Assembly (NCBI GenBank): GCA_905250075.1
Contig: CAJNOP010000098.1
Coordinates: 456,757 to 520,756 of the forward strand
From: Rotaria sp. Silwood1
Taxonomy: Eukaryota; Rotifera; Eurotatoria; Philodinida; Philodinidae
Direction: 5' to 3'
Length of the DNA stretch: 64,000 nucleotides
Part shown: positions 36,395 to 50,520 of the stretch, one piece after another
Position numbering within the stretch: the first letter of the stretch is position 1
How the letters are laid out: every line of letters starts with the position of its first letter
The notes under the pieces: model-generated
The model's database searches: none
Seen by the model: the letters and a program-made list of their open reading frames with translations, nothing else
What the model was told of the DNA's origin: nothing
Translations under genes and position numbers: made by a program

Positions 36395-37447
36395 TTTCGT
36401 ATTTCAGTAAGAAAAAAAGCTTGTTGATTTTTCTATGTTGTTCTACTTTAAGTAAAAATTGTTTGTTTTTTGTACAAGTGAAATATATTCTCTCTTTGTT
36501 TAGTGAACTAAGAAAAAAAAATTTAAACTAAAATATTGAATAAGTTGTTTTTTTTTAGGGAAAAACAAAGAGAATGACACTTCTTTGATGATCTTTCTGC
36601 TTTTCTTTTGTTTGTTTTAGATAGATTGTTTTTTATTTCAATGTCACCTTAGTTTAATTGATAATATCAATTTGAAACGAACATATACCTATGTATATTA
36701 AGTACATAATTCGTATTCATTACATAAAATCACAATTCAGATAAAAATCATGAAATTGTTTTATCAATATTTTAGTTCATTTAAGAAAAAAAAACACTTT
36801 ATGAAATAAAACGACCTTTGATATAATGTCTCGTCAAAACTAAAAAATTGTTAATAGAGAAGAACTTCGTTTTGATGTTTCGCATCAATTCACAATTAAT
36901 ATTTGAGTTTTGTTCTATGAATAGTAGATGTTTATCTTTTCTCCATTTTTCTCTTCTTCATAAATTGCCCATTTTCTATTTTCTATTTTGCCTTTACAGA
37001 AGAAAAAAGAAAGAAAGAGACAATATTATAAATAGTTTTCTTTCTTGTCTGTGCAACTGAAAAGCAAACTCAACTTCGATACATACAAAGTGTGCGTACG
37101 TATTTTTATTCATAAAAGAAGATCAACTTAATCATCTTACATTAGTATTTCTTTTATATAATCATTTGAAAACAAAACGTTCTTGTTATTTTTGTTTTTT
37201 TTTAATCTAAAAGTACAGTCACCCACCCAAAAAAAAGATATTTTTTTTTCAGATAATAAACTTTTGACTTTTATATGTGCAATAAAACTCAGGTATTATT
37301 AGTCTTGAAGGAAATTTCGATAAATAAAATCTATCCTTATTGATTATCATCAAAAGTGTCAAGTAAATAAAAGGTGTATAACTAAAGATAATTTCATAAA
37401 TATATAATTTGAATTTCTATGAATTTTAGTTAATTGATATAACAGTA
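36395..37447. other. Intergenic between MRPL39 and the RBR ligase
   Basis: AT-rich, no gene seen. It includes the MRPL39 3' UTR (an AATAAA is at about 36805) and presumably the promoter of the next gene. The 70-codon frame at 36848-37060 has no support. Confidence 0.5.
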
Positions 37448-39696
37448 ATGTCAAATAAAGTATTATCGTCATTGAATGAATCATCAATAAGAATTGATAT
37501 GACACCTCCTATTCGTAGAGTTACTGCTGATGCTTTATCATCGATTTCACAAGATAATATTAGTTCAAATGAACAAATTAATATAAATACAAATTTATCT
37601 TATCCATCGATTTCAAAAAGAAAAACAACAAGAAATTCTTATAATCTTATTAAACAATCAATTAACAAAAGTAATTATCAATCAACAGCAGTTTCACGTG
37701 AACGTTCGACGAGTTCCAGTAGTACATTAAGTTCTTCATCAAAAGCATCAAATAATCATTCGTTAAGATCTTCTGCTGATCCATCTATAAATCAAGATGA
37801 TGATGACGATGATGATGCAAGTAGTAATGATGATACTAATCATCAATGGAGTTTCGATCAACATCCATTAAATATTCAATTAAGACAACTAAGTAATTCA
37901 ATTGACATGTTTTTTTAAAACGATATTTATTACGAACAAAAACAGACAAATTATAGTTATGAGTGACTACAAAGAAGATGATACAAACTCTTAAAGTTAC
38001 AAGTTATTTCTTTATAAATTTCAGTGTAGCTAAAATAAAGTGAACACGAAGATGAATGTATTTCACATAGAAATGATAAGAATAAAAGACTTGAGTGAAG
38101 ATCTATCAGTTTTTTAATCGAATAGATATTTCTCAAAGTAAAAAGATTAATTTAAAAATTTCGATTTATGTAGTGACGTATGAAGAGTAACAGTAAGACT
38201 GAGGATAGTTATAATCAAAAACTATTTTTCCAATTTTTATAAACTCGTTTCTTCAAGATGCAATCAAATATAAAATTCTCGCAACTTAAAGACAAGCATT
38301 TTCAGTATCTTCACATTAAATCAATCAACAGAATGAAAGTACTTCTACTGTATTGTAACTAAACAATGTTAAACAAATCGTCTTTTCTCGGGCTCGATCA
38401 TATTTCATACATAAATTGCTTAGAAACTAAGATGAAAACATTTTTTTTTAACGACAATTTAAATGAATATTTTAGTGACTCGTGATTCATTATCATTATC
38501 TAATGGTAGTCGAATAGGTCCAATATCAGTGAGTGAATGTAAAATATGTCTTGAAGAATTATCAATTGAACCATTATCTTGTTGTTCTTATTTAATATGT
38601 TCAAAATGTATTTATCTTCATTTATCATCCAATATACGTGAAGCTCGTATTCGTATATTATGTCCATCATGTCCACATATATTTACTCGTGAAGAAATTT
38701 TATCGTTATTATCTATTTATGATCATAATGGAAATTTAGCAGAACTATATAAACGTTTTTATGCTGATATAAATGGTCAAGCACATATAAAAACATGTCC
38801 TCGTTGTTGTTCAATAAAAGAAATTGATAAACGTTTATTTGAAGGTGTTCGTTGGAAAAAAAAAATTCCTCGAAGAGTTATTTGTAATGAATGTCAATTT
38901 GAATGGTGTTTTTATTGTCATGCACCTTGGCACGAGAAAATGACTTGTAAAGAATATCGTGAAGGAGAAAAAATGCTTCGGTTATGGGCATCACAAGTCG
39001 ATCAAAATCAACATAATGCACAAAAATGTCCTCGTTGTAAAGTTAGTTTATCAAAATAAGAAAAAGAAAAACATTTGTTTTATTAAAAATAAATTTTAGA
39101 TATATATATCTCGAAATGGTGGTTGTCCACATATGGTTTGTTCAAAATGTCAATGTGATTTCTGTTATAATTGTGGTAGAAGACGATTCGGCATGAAATT
39201 TTTAGGTTCACATGAAAGTCGATTTTCTCCTTTGGGATGTAAATATAATTTATATCCAGATAAACCATTACTTCGTCATACAGTTCGTGGATTAGTTGCT
39301 GGTGCTGCAACATTAGCATTACCAGTGGCAGCTGTGGGCGCTGTTGCATTATTAGCTATTGGTACAACAATAGGTGCACCAACTTATGGAACATATCGTT
39401 TAGTTAAACATATTCGTACAAAACGACAAGAACGTCGTCGAAAATATCGTATGGAAACAATATCTAGACAATGGACAACCAGTGATAGCCTTTCAACGTA
39501 TGTTAATGGTGCTGATGATCAGAATACAGAAACTGATGATATACAAATAGCTGTTCAAGCTAGTTTAATTACATATAGAGAAGAAATAGCTAGAAGAGAA
39601 CAAAGTGAAATTACATCGGATCCAAGTAGACATCGTAATCGTTTCAATCAAAATGATGATGATGACGATGATGATGATGATGATAGTTTATATTAA
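37448..39696 (+). CDS. RNF217: RBR-type E3 ubiquitin ligase, RNF217-like (3 exons, about 535 aa)
   Basis: RBR ligases accept ubiquitin from an E2 onto a RING2 cysteine and pass it to substrate. Exons 37448-37892, 38476-39041 and 39100-39696 join in frame; 535 aa is close to human RNF217 (about 540). Residues 1-150 are Ser/Asn-rich with an Asp run. RING1 starts CKICLEEL (Cys170, Cys173). The IBR holds CPRC...CNECQFEWCFYCHAPWH. RING2 is CPRCKIYISRNGGCPHMVC, with the predicted catalytic cysteine at 346. Then GCKYNLYPDKP and a hydrophobic segment rich in Ala, Val, Ile and Gly (about 401-439) give the membrane anchor typical of this subgroup, followed by a charged tail ending in an Asp run. I use the donor at 37893, because phase and consensus fit; the first exon otherwise runs to a stop at 37918. 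An acceptor-like GAATTTTAG lies 18 nt before the ATG. Confidence 0.9.
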
Positions 39697-42600
39697 TGAT
39701 TCTTCTCATTGTATCAGTGGTTTTGTCTTGATTCAAAGGAGAATATATATGGTTCTCCTTGTCCAAATTCCTTCACAATTGTTTCATATTGTTTTTCTCG
39801 AAAAACGTTAATATCCGTTCCTTTTAGCTTCAATGTGATTTCTTTTGTCTTCTTTTGATGTACTTCTTCTATGTGTGACCAATCCTATTTTTTTCTCTCG
39901 AGCTTTATATGTAAATAATCAAATTAAATCATTTGTGAATATTTTTTGGTTCAATTATGGTTGAAAGAAAATACTAAACATTCTTTATTTAATATATATT
40001 ATTCTTATTGTCTTTTGATTAATAAAGATAAATGACAAAGTAAATATTATTTTCCAATAAATACTATGATGATAAATGACACTTGATATAAGAAAGTCGA
40101 GTATTAGCAATTTATGCTAACACCCCAAACATCCAATTTTACATAACCTATCAAAATCAGTCTCACGAACATGCATAACCTACCTTCTGTCTCGAACACA
40201 TATGATCTTTGAATGATTTTCCTTGACAGAAAGTTTTCTGGAAGCATATAAGCTTGCCTTGAAAATTATTCAGAGATAGCACTTCAGAATTTATCTACGA
40301 GTGTTTATTTGGTTAGGTTAGATTTAAAAGATATTGTTGTAAGTTTATTTTTTAATGAATCATTTAAAGTGAATATTAGTGGAAGTGATCTTGATAGACG
40401 GTGAAAAAATTGAGTTTTTGGAGTGTGATCATAAATTATTAATATCCACAGAAATTCATGTCTATTACAGAAGATTGCATTGACAAATATTATGATCAAT
40501 CGTAGATAAGATAATATATCTCAAGAGTGAAAAGCTTATGCAGTATGATTAAATATGAAAGATACTTTCATTTGTTCATCAAAAAAAATCTATTTAGGAT
40601 CATTGATTTTGTTGTAATACGTTCGACTTGTTTCAACGATTTTTGAAACATTATTCTTTGAATTATTATTTAAAGATTGTCGGACATTTTCTGGTGAACT
40701 CTAGAATTGAAAAGAACCAAATTTTTGTCAATTTTGTTTTAGTTGTTTATTGAACAATATGATTGTTGGACCATCATCAATAATATCAGTAATTATTTTC
40801 CATTACATCTCTAACTGATGACTGTTTTTTTCTTCTTTTACTATATACATAACGTAGCAGTACAATCACCACTTGAACCAATTTTTATAAATACCACTAT
40901 GCTAAGTGTTGAGAAAATTTTAATAGAACGCATATTAAACGATTTTGAAACGTTAACCAACTAATCTCAGTAGGAGAGAAAAATCAAAAGATACCAATTG
41001 TGTGTCTTGGAAAAAGGAGATCTGTTCTTGTAGATATTGTTTTAATCATTGAAAGAATTCTCACTTGATGACTGCGAAACTATTTGGTTTTCTAGAATCA
41101 AACGATGTCGGCGGCATCTTAGTTAGCGAAACATCGTTGGCAACTGTGATATGCTACATTGTGACATGAAAACGTACGGTAGCTACTATTGAACAAAATG
41201 AGCTCGTTCAAAAATGACAAATAGTCGCCTGTGCATCAACGAATACACACATAATTGTACTGTCAAAGCATTGAAACTATTGAATGTTGGCAGTAAAGTA
41301 ATGCGCCATTTTGAATTATTGGAAATGCAGTTATATTCAATTTATGTTGCAAGAAAAAGTATATTTCTTTATTAGTTGAGTTTTTAGGTGCCTTCAAACG
41401 GGAGCTTGCGATAATCTAGCTTAACTATAATAGATTCTTTGATCTGAAAACATTTAGTTTCACATTGGTGAAAATTAATAAAGTTTGATTATACTTGATT
41501 CTTAGCATCATTAGCTTGTTTTCATGCATTGAACTAGCCTATTCATTCACCTTTGACTTTCATAAATACCATCGTATTTCACATGACACTAGTTGTATGT
41601 TCATTCATTGTGCCAGTCTGATTCAGACTACTTTCGTTATGCACAACGTCACCATATATCCAATCTGATGAGCAATCTTGGTCAATAATTTATGGTTCAA
41701 TGGTTTAGGTCCTGAAGTTTTACGTTCATTGCGTGTATTAAAAGTGTGATTTATCTTTATGGAATATGGCATTATGAAATTCCGTAAGAAAATCATTCAA
41801 GAATGTTGAATGAGCTCAATATTTAGTTTCCTGATTGGAAAAGTCTCATGATCTTATTAATATAGTACATTCTGTGACGTTTAAAGTTGTCTATTGCCGG
41901 TTTCGACGATTCGATATTTTCTGAGAATTTTTACTGAAATTTATTAAAGTTTTGGTGTAACTCATTGAAGGTATAGCAAATGCAGGAGGCATTAAAGATA
42001 TAAAAGCAATACGAGATAGTACATCGCCTTGTATGTGCTCCCGTTTCACTCTCAGCTAGTATGACGACGTGTGGTCTGCATTGTATGAAATCTTCAAACC
42101 ACTTCCTTACACTCAACATATATATGTAACGGATACCTCCTATATGTGGTCATTGAACATATATAACTAGCAGTGAACTCGTCGACATGTTTAATAATGA
42201 ATTTTTTGCTGATATGAAACTATTAGGAATTGTAGTCTGAACAACATTCTACTTTCAGAACAAGTTATGCATTCGAGTATCTGTTGCTAGCCACTTAGCG
42301 ATATTTGAAGATTATCACCTTTCTTTTTATAGCCTTTTCTTTATGTATCGTACTCAGATTGAAGCATATTCTAAGTAGAAAATTTGAATAGTCTATTATT
42401 TAGTTTTCTTTCGAACGGCAATCAGATCAGGTCCGCAATGTATAATTTGAACTGTATGATGGCCTTCTAATTTTTCTTCATTCTTGTTGAACACGTAGAC
42501 ACACAACTTTGAAGGTATATATGTTTGTTGTCTAGTGTTCTAATAATTATGATAAAACAATTAATTACATCTCCGATTATTACCATATACAAGAATATTA

Positions 42601-42727
42601 TTTTTATTGATGATAATGGTCGCAATGGTAATTCACAATCACTAATTGTATGACATAGCAAAGTTTAAAGAGTCAAGAAAAGAGGTAGTCGCAATTTCTC
42701 TGAGAGGTGACAAAATTTTGTTTTTAC
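39697..42727. other. Intergenic, no supported gene
   Basis: Three kilobases with a patch of higher GC between about 41000 and 42300. Short frames there (for example minus 41931-42119) show no domain. Some of it may be decayed coding or transposon DNA, but I could not match it to anything. Confidence 0.4.
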
Positions 42728-43190
42728 AGAATGCAACAAAGTATTCATTTCGCTGAAAAACCACAACAATTTTCCTGGGTAGAAATGGGAGTATTGCACC
42801 CTAAACACATCTTATGGTCGTGCCACCATTGTGTACAATCCAGCAAGCAAGTCTTAATGGGCGATGTTGTTTTCAAGATTGACAAAGTGAATAAAATTAC
42901 AAAAAATTCCAACCACATAACTTTATTTCATTATAAATCCAATGGTATAGCTGAACCAGCTACACATAAAGATCTACTACTTAACTTTGGTAATATAGAT
43001 CTCAGCTTCAAATCATTCGTCGAAAAGTACATAAAATGATAAAATACATTCCGTTTTAAATAAGCTTACAAATGGAAACGGAAATTTAACAAAAAGTGAT
43101 GTAAAATTAATTCTTGTCGATAACCGTTATCAATCCTTAGAAGAATAAGTCAAAGATGAAGCTGTCGCATTGAAAAGAATAACATTTTGT
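42728..43190 (+). pseudogene. Decayed orphan coding remnant
   Basis: A frame begins after a good acceptor (TTTTTACAG, ending 42729) and runs MQQSIHFAEKPQQF ... FVEKYIK to a stop at 43039. Coding-like sequence then resumes in another frame from 43062 (LTNGNGNLTKSDVKLILVDN ...), is interrupted by an in-frame TAA after a Glu-Glu pair (near 43149) and continues VKDEAVALKRITF. The codon pattern is like real exons nearby, but I do not recognise a family. Most likely it is a broken former gene; a small intact gene limited to the first frame is the alternative. Confidence 0.4.
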
Positions 43191-46100
43191 ATTTTCAATG
43201 ATATCATAAAAATATAATGAGAAAGAAAGATCAAATATATGACTGAAATCAGTGCTCACATATGTGTGAAAAAATAATATTGATTAATATTGATCTTTAA
43301 CTTGTCACGCTCAATGATAATAATGAATTAACTGCATCGAAACGCATTTAAACAAAGAGTCTTTATTAAGATCAATAAGACAAGATTTGTATTGTATATG
43401 TAAATATATTTATTGATATTGTCAATTTAGGAGATCAACTCGAAAAGACTAATATTCAAGACCTTGGTATGGTGTTTATGTTTAAACTTTGGAATATCAC
43501 GGTGTCTTCAGGTTGAAGAAAATCAGAAGTTAATATCTTTTTTGTTTAGTTGTATCGATAAACGGCTGCAAACTGGAATGTTCATCTATACGTCTATATC
43601 AATCCACGTTTCATATACGATAAAATGTAAATGTATACAGCTGACTCAACGATAGAATGCAAGAATTATCGGAATCCAAAAGGTTAATTATATTTTGTTA
43701 TGAAAGTTATTGTGTTATACTAATGTTGTTCATTTTTTTGTTAAAATAAACGAATATTTGTCATTTGCTCAAATAAAATTGAATCAAAGATCAAACATTT
43801 GTAAATAAATAATACATTGAAAAACAATCATCTTCATGCTTTGTTCTATTAGGTTTGTTTCTCGTACTTCTATGAAATATGATCTAATGTCTTATCATTA
43901 AATCAAAGAAAGAAACAAAACAGTTGATATTTTTTAAATAACAAAGGAATTATCAAAATAAATGAGATAGTTATTGGTTCTTTTTTTATAACTCATTTGA
44001 TTGTTCTTTTCATAGCACATTATAATTAGAATATATAATCTTGAAACAATAATCGATCTAATAAATATTCAAATCAATAATCCTTTTTCTTTCTCTATTT
44101 TGAAGAAAACGTGATATGAAAAAAATTGTGAATAAACCACGGTCTTCATCAGTATATGTATATGTTTCTCTATAGCATGAAACATTTATTATTTCCAGAG
44201 ACAAAGGATGAAGTGTTCATTTTCATTATTCTTCTTACAATTTATAATGCATAGAGAGATTCCTTTTCTAATTCAATACAATCATCGGCAGTAGATCAAA
44301 GTAAACAAGTTAGTCTTGATATTAATCTTAAAAAGAACATATGTCTTTTTAATTGAAGAGAAAGAGAACGAAATTAGTTAACTTTTTGATTAAAATATTG
44401 TTTTTTCTTAAACTTCTGGTGTCAAATCATGGCAATATTTTCATTATTCTATTGGTTGTTCATTAAAACTATTTATTATTATTAAATAACATTAAAAAAA
44501 TTTGTTATCTCTGAGCTATTTACAAATCTCTTTATCTATGAGAACTGAAGTTTTCTTTCTTTCATCATCACCAATAAATGTGTACGAACTTGAAATATTC
44601 ATTTCATTATATTCTCAGTGTGCATAATGATGAATATCTTTCTGCATGGCGTCATTATACTGAAGAGAACCCAATGGATGAGATATTTTCAAAATAGTTT
44701 TTTTTAGTAGAAAATAAATAGAAGCTAATACACATAATGTAAATCTTCATTTTCAAACATGTCTAGTGAATGTGCTGAGTACAAGTATCAGAAAAAGTGA
44801 TCGACTACTAGTATTTAATAGAAAATTTTACATAGTGAAGTACTTTAAATCGAATTAAGATACGTATTTGGTATTTATATGAGTACCTAGCTGCACTAGG
44901 GTCTAGTAGATAAGTATTTGAAGGTACTGTTCAGATACCCATGCCAGTACTACTCCACAGTACTCTCAGGTACCAAATTGAAGACATTTCAGTGATTCGA
45001 AATTGAGCTTTACCCAGGTCGACGGATACAGTTATTCGTATTTTAGCGGTAAATTTGCATCGTATGGTACGTAAACTGGACCATAATTTCTGTTTAAAAT
45101 CGATATTCGAAAGCATGGCATTGCTGCAATCGTAGAGTCTCACAACAGAAACTGACTAAAACTGTTCGATCTGCTCAGAAAAAAGTCATGGACACGAACT
45201 CTTTTTGTAATAGTCGTAGTTCATTAAGGTCTACAATATATACTCAGCATCAGCTCCAAAGCGAATGGACAGCTAGATGTATTCTCTTGTCAATCATTAT
45301 TTTCACTTTTTCGACGAAGAAATCTCAATAGTTCCTTAAAATTTAATAAAATTAAAATCAAGTGTTTCTGTGTTAAGTTAAAAGAATAAATGATTTTTAA
45401 AAGATGTGAACATATTTTTCAAACAATAATTTATAATTAATATATTGATCGATACACCAACGCTGATATCTGTTTATTTTTTCATTTGAATACTCATCTC
45501 AATATTGTTGCATACACTACATCTTTCATAAATTGAATTATGTTAATAAAGTTCATCATGTTGTTTTCTTCTTAGAGTTTTATTTTCTTCGATGAGTTGA
45601 ATATTAATTTAATTGTTTACGATCATTTTCGTTTATTCCACTGCAAATCAAATTAAATATAGTAAATGCTTGTATGTTTATTATTAATGATTTCCATTTA
45701 ATGGTTTTCGCATATTTTTTGCACTTTCAGAAGATAGTCTCATACAGTCTCAATCGTATAAGTAAAAGTGTATTCGATTTTCGAAAGTGGTAACTTGATC
45801 TAATGATAATTAATTCCATATGGACATAGTTTTGTAGTCATAGTAAAAATAATCATTATTCATTAATATTCTGAATTGACACATATCACTCTTGTTTCTT
45901 AGAAAAAAAATCAGAGAGCTTCATTTTTACGATTACAATGACTATGAAAGACTTTGGATCCCATCAATTGTTCAAATAATTTTCAAAGAAGCTTGCTTTT
46001 TCTATTATAAGTGTCAGATGAATTGAACTTAGAACTTAATAAACAAATAATCCGAAAATTTTTATTTTAACCAATTCAAAGAAATTCGAAACAATTTCAA

Positions 46101-48666
46101 GATTTACCAATTATTAACATGTTACTTAAGTATCTTTGTCAACAAGAATAAGAAGACGAGTTTTACAGTTCAAATAATAAAAATAAAGAATTCAGTCGTT
46201 AAAATATAAACTTTAAAAAGACTAAATAAGAAAACAATGACAAAAGATAACTTCATTTCAAATGTCAATAAACTATCAGCATGAAACCAATTTTCATAAA
46301 TATCTATATTTTATTTCAAACATAAGTAATTAGCTGATTTCTATATGATCTCAATAATGAAATACTATATCTATCTATTTATCATGTTTGTAGATAACTC
46401 TGCATTGATTTCTTGATTCCTTCTTTGATATAACGATTATTGCTTAATGATTAACTATTTGTGAAAATAATTTATGGAAGAAAAAACTAAATTTAATTCC
46501 TTATTATGGAAAGATAATATTTCTACATGAGATCACTGTTTACACAGCACAAAAAATTAAGCTTTTTCTTTGCAAAATAAAGATGAATCCGTTTTAACTG
46601 AAATGATATTGAGAAACGTTTTATTTAGAAAATAGTGATTATACAATAAACTTTCATGGTTACTGTGAACGCAAACCAAAAAGCATAATTAATTGATATT
46701 GAATCAATTATAACAACAAAAGTTATCATAAGATTTCGTTTCCATATAAGAAATCTCAACTGTAAACAAGTAGATCGACTGTAAAAACGTATATTTTGCA
46801 TCACAATTTGCTAAAATTAAGATTGATAGCTAACAAAACTACTATCCGTATTGTCAATACGATAATATAAAGATGATTAAGCATCTATCGACAGTTCAAT
46901 ACGACGAGATAATTCAATTGAAACATACTATTATCCGACATATTCCCATGTAAAATAAGTCATAGTTAATTATCAAATAGTGAGAATGATACTCATCTTT
47001 ATCTATAGAAATAAGATTTAATTAGAAAGTTGATCTTGAAAAATGACATACTTTGCCATTCATAATAAGAAAACCAAAAATATAGAAGATTATCATGTAT
47101 ATAATTAAATATGATCCATTGAAGGAAAGAATTGGTTCATTTTACTTTATTTCGAATCAGATGAACTCGAAATTTAATTATGAAATAGAAGCTGATAGTT
47201 ATTATTAAGCTAATTATATCATGCATTACGCCACTATTGTTTATAAGAACAGAATATTTATAAGAAAATGATCATGCATTAGAATCAGTCTATTATGTGT
47301 TCGACGCAATACTTCATAAAAAGCTATTATAACGTTCAACTTAGATGTAACGAGTATTGTAACCAATAGTAAATTCAGGTATGTTGTAGAGAAACTTTTT
47401 TTTATACTTTTTCATAGATCTCTGAATGGAGTAAACAATCATTTATCACACTCGGTTATTTCATACTTGATAGAACACTGGAGTTTAATCTTATATATTT
47501 GAAAAGCAAAGATTTAAAGTAATTTTTTCAATATTCTAGAGTTTGACAAAAGTTTAATGTATGAATTAAATTAATAATTTTCAAAATGTATATTATACTC
47601 AAATATTTGTTACGTTTAATATCACAATGTCAAATTTTCGATCTTGGAAGTATGCATTATTATATAGTTCTGATCAAGAGAAAAACCAATTGAGTTTTTT
47701 TGTGATTTTTTATTCAATAGTGATGTACTATCATAATTTAGTATCCAATATGGTTCGACTTTAATTTCTGAAATAACTCTAAATTAAAGTTTTTTGTATT
47801 GACATATGCTTCAGAAAAATGTAGTTTTTTGTAAATAGCTCGTTTCAAAATTGTTGTGAATTTAGATATTTTTAATAGATTTAATAAAGGAGCTTATTAT
47901 GTAGCATGCATGTATGATATAAAATCATGATAATCCTTAGACCTTAGTGACAAGGTGGAGAAGAGTCTCTTTCTTAACTAGTTAGTTTGATTTCTTATAT
48001 TTCAATGAATTAAAAGTAAAACATTTGAAGCAATATAAATTCATTTGTTGACAATCGGTCTTGTACTAAATATAGAATTATGTCAAACGATTTTCTAAAA
48101 TCTATCATTGAACAATGCAATCAAGGAAGATTATTAGAGACTACTAACAATTACCATCATAGTTTTATCTTATTATTAATTCTATCTAATTTATTCAACA
48201 CAAATAAAGAATATGGACTATTAGATTTCTTATTTTTTGTCTTTGTGTTTATCTGACCTATTAAATATCGAAAGAATAGTCGAACAATAAAATATGTGTA
48301 TTACGATTGATGTATTTTCTATTAAGACATATAAAGCTTTTTACAAAACTTCATATTCTTAGTAATATTCTCTTGTCGATCTTCAAAAATCAATATTAAT
48401 TTTATTAAACTAATATGAAAGGCTCATGTCAAATCCAACTTTGAACAAATTCAAAGCTTTTATAATAATTTAAATTTTCATAAAAAATTGATTGTATAAA
48501 CTTGTAAATGAGGCAAAAATTGAATACAAATATAGTTTTTTACACAATAGAAACTATTGAAATATTTTTCTTTACAAAAGAAAAAAAATCTATAATCATT
48601 ATTACAATACAACAAAATAATAATCTTATAATAAAAATAAATTGGACAAAAATAAAATAAGAATTC
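43191..48666. other. Intergenic, no gene seen
   Basis: Over 5 kb of AT-rich sequence. A patch at about 44880-45200 has many AGTACT/GGTACC-like motifs and may be a degraded element. No splice-supported frames, tRNA or tandem array were seen. Confidence 0.4.
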
Positions 48667-50520
48667 TCAATCATAAAACTGATCTTCCAAGAAAAATAAT
48701 TGTTCTGTTTTGTCAACAAGTGTTTTTATCATTTGATCATGTTTTGATATTTCAGCTGCATTTGCCGTGAGAACACTTTGATGAAGAAAATTTTTCATAA
48801 GACATGCAAAACGTAAGGCTGCTTCATAATAACCATATCGATAAATCATATATTTGAACATCAATACAACATATTTATTTTGAATTTCAAATAAATATAT
48901 TGTATTTATTGAAAGATAATTTGTTTCACATAAATTATTGTAGAAAGAATAATCAGATATTCTAAATTAAAAAAAAAACTAATAAATTATTCATGAAAAA
49001 TAATATTTCAAATAAATGGTTAAATATAATCTAATCGACTCAAGATTTTCAACATTTTTGAATTTAATAATTAGAAATCATTTTATGCAAATTTTTAGTT
49101 TTATTGTTAATTAAAGAAGAAAAAAGTGTTTCAAAAATTCAATCTAGAATTCAATGTTACTTATTCGTTCTAATCACTTTTTTTGACTTTATTTATTTGT
49201 TTTTATGTTTTCTTCTCAAACAAGAAGACATGTGACAAAAAAAAGAATTTTTGTGAATGATTGAAATATTTTTAGTCTTATGAGTAGTTTTCAAATCTGA
49301 AAAAGTATATACTGTTCACATGTTTCATACAATAGTCCACTACGAACAAAATAGATGATTAAATTATTCAATTGAGGTATTATATGTATTAATTCAATGT
49401 TATGTTTAAACAATAATTTTTTAAGGAATTTTTTCCGTTTTTAAATGAAATGGTCAGAGAGAAGTATCGATATAATGATAAGAATTTTGTTTTAGATAGG
49501 ACAAAAATCGAAGTTTATAACGAAAAAAATCTTAATTATAGATACTTGTTGCAATGCTTCTTGTAAACTGGAATAACAACATCAGAGCATGTAGAAAAGG
49601 CCAATACAACAAGTAACAATTTGAGTAATGTTCCATCAAAATCCATATTTTGAGTAATTTGAACAGTTCCATTAAATAGCCAAGATCCATAAGTTGATAA
49701 AAGACAATTTGAATAAGCAACATCTTTTATCATATTGGTTTCACGCATCATAAATTCACAGTTGAAACCACCTAAATTAAGAATATTTCTTGTCATTAAT
49801 GCAGCTTGATCATGTTTTGTCATTAATGAAAATTCCGGAATTATTTTAACAAATGATTCACTAGCACTATACATTGAACCAATCATATCCATAACACTAG
49901 CATTTGCTAGTTTTAAACGAATTTTAGGAGGATAAACTGATTGACTAGATATAGTATAAGTAATATTTAGTATTGGACTTTTATTATTATAAGCATAATT
50001 AATATTTGATAATAAAGACCATTGATCAAAAGTTAATAATGAACGATCATGGTTCAGTAAATCAAGTGGATGAATAATTAGTATTGAAGACAATTTTTTT
50101 TCATCTAGTTTTATTTTTTCAGCTAATAATTTTTTTTTCATTTTCATTCCACCTTGAGCTCCATGGGAAGCACGCAATAATTCTTTTTTCATTCCAACAG
50201 ATAAACATTTGTTTAATCTACAATATCGACATGTATGTCGATTTTTTATTGTTATAACACAGTGTTCACCAAATATACATTTATTTTTATTCTATTTAAA
50301 AAAAGAATAAATTTTATTATTTTAATTTATTAAATATTTAACTAACTATGTCAAGATTAGCATTTCGACGAAAGAATATTTTACATGAAGCACAAGATTG
50401 AACACCATAAGAAAATTTAGCATTTTCTTCTCCACACACTTGACATATTTCAGATAAATTTATTTTTCCAGTTGTATCAAAATTAATTTCATATGGTTGA
50501 ATAGCTCTTTTATATTCCAT
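48667..50520 (-). CDS. Divergent nuclear receptor (3 exons, about 404 aa)
   Basis: Ligand-type transcription factor with a two-zinc-finger DNA-binding domain. Exons: 50347-50520, 49546-50291 and 48667-48961, joined in frame. Finger 1 has the exact C-x2-C-x13-C-x2-C spacing (Cys26, 29, 43, 46) with recognition helix CASCKIFFRR; finger 2 has C-x5-C-x9-C-x2-C (Cys63, 69, 79, 82), followed by RLNKCLSVGMKKE. After a Lys-rich hinge comes a roughly 280-residue helical region with LLTFDQWSLLSNI and KHDQAALM, consistent with a ligand-binding domain. The P-box CASCK is not that of any classical receptor I recall, so DNA specificity and ligand are unknown. The 584-bp intron before the last exon makes that exon less sure. 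An acceptor-like CCTTATTTTAG lies 9 nt before the ATG. Confidence 0.85.

Noticed and set aside
39083-39349. Minus-strand frame opposite RNF217 exon 3
   Set aside because: Shadow of the strongly supported RING2 exon.
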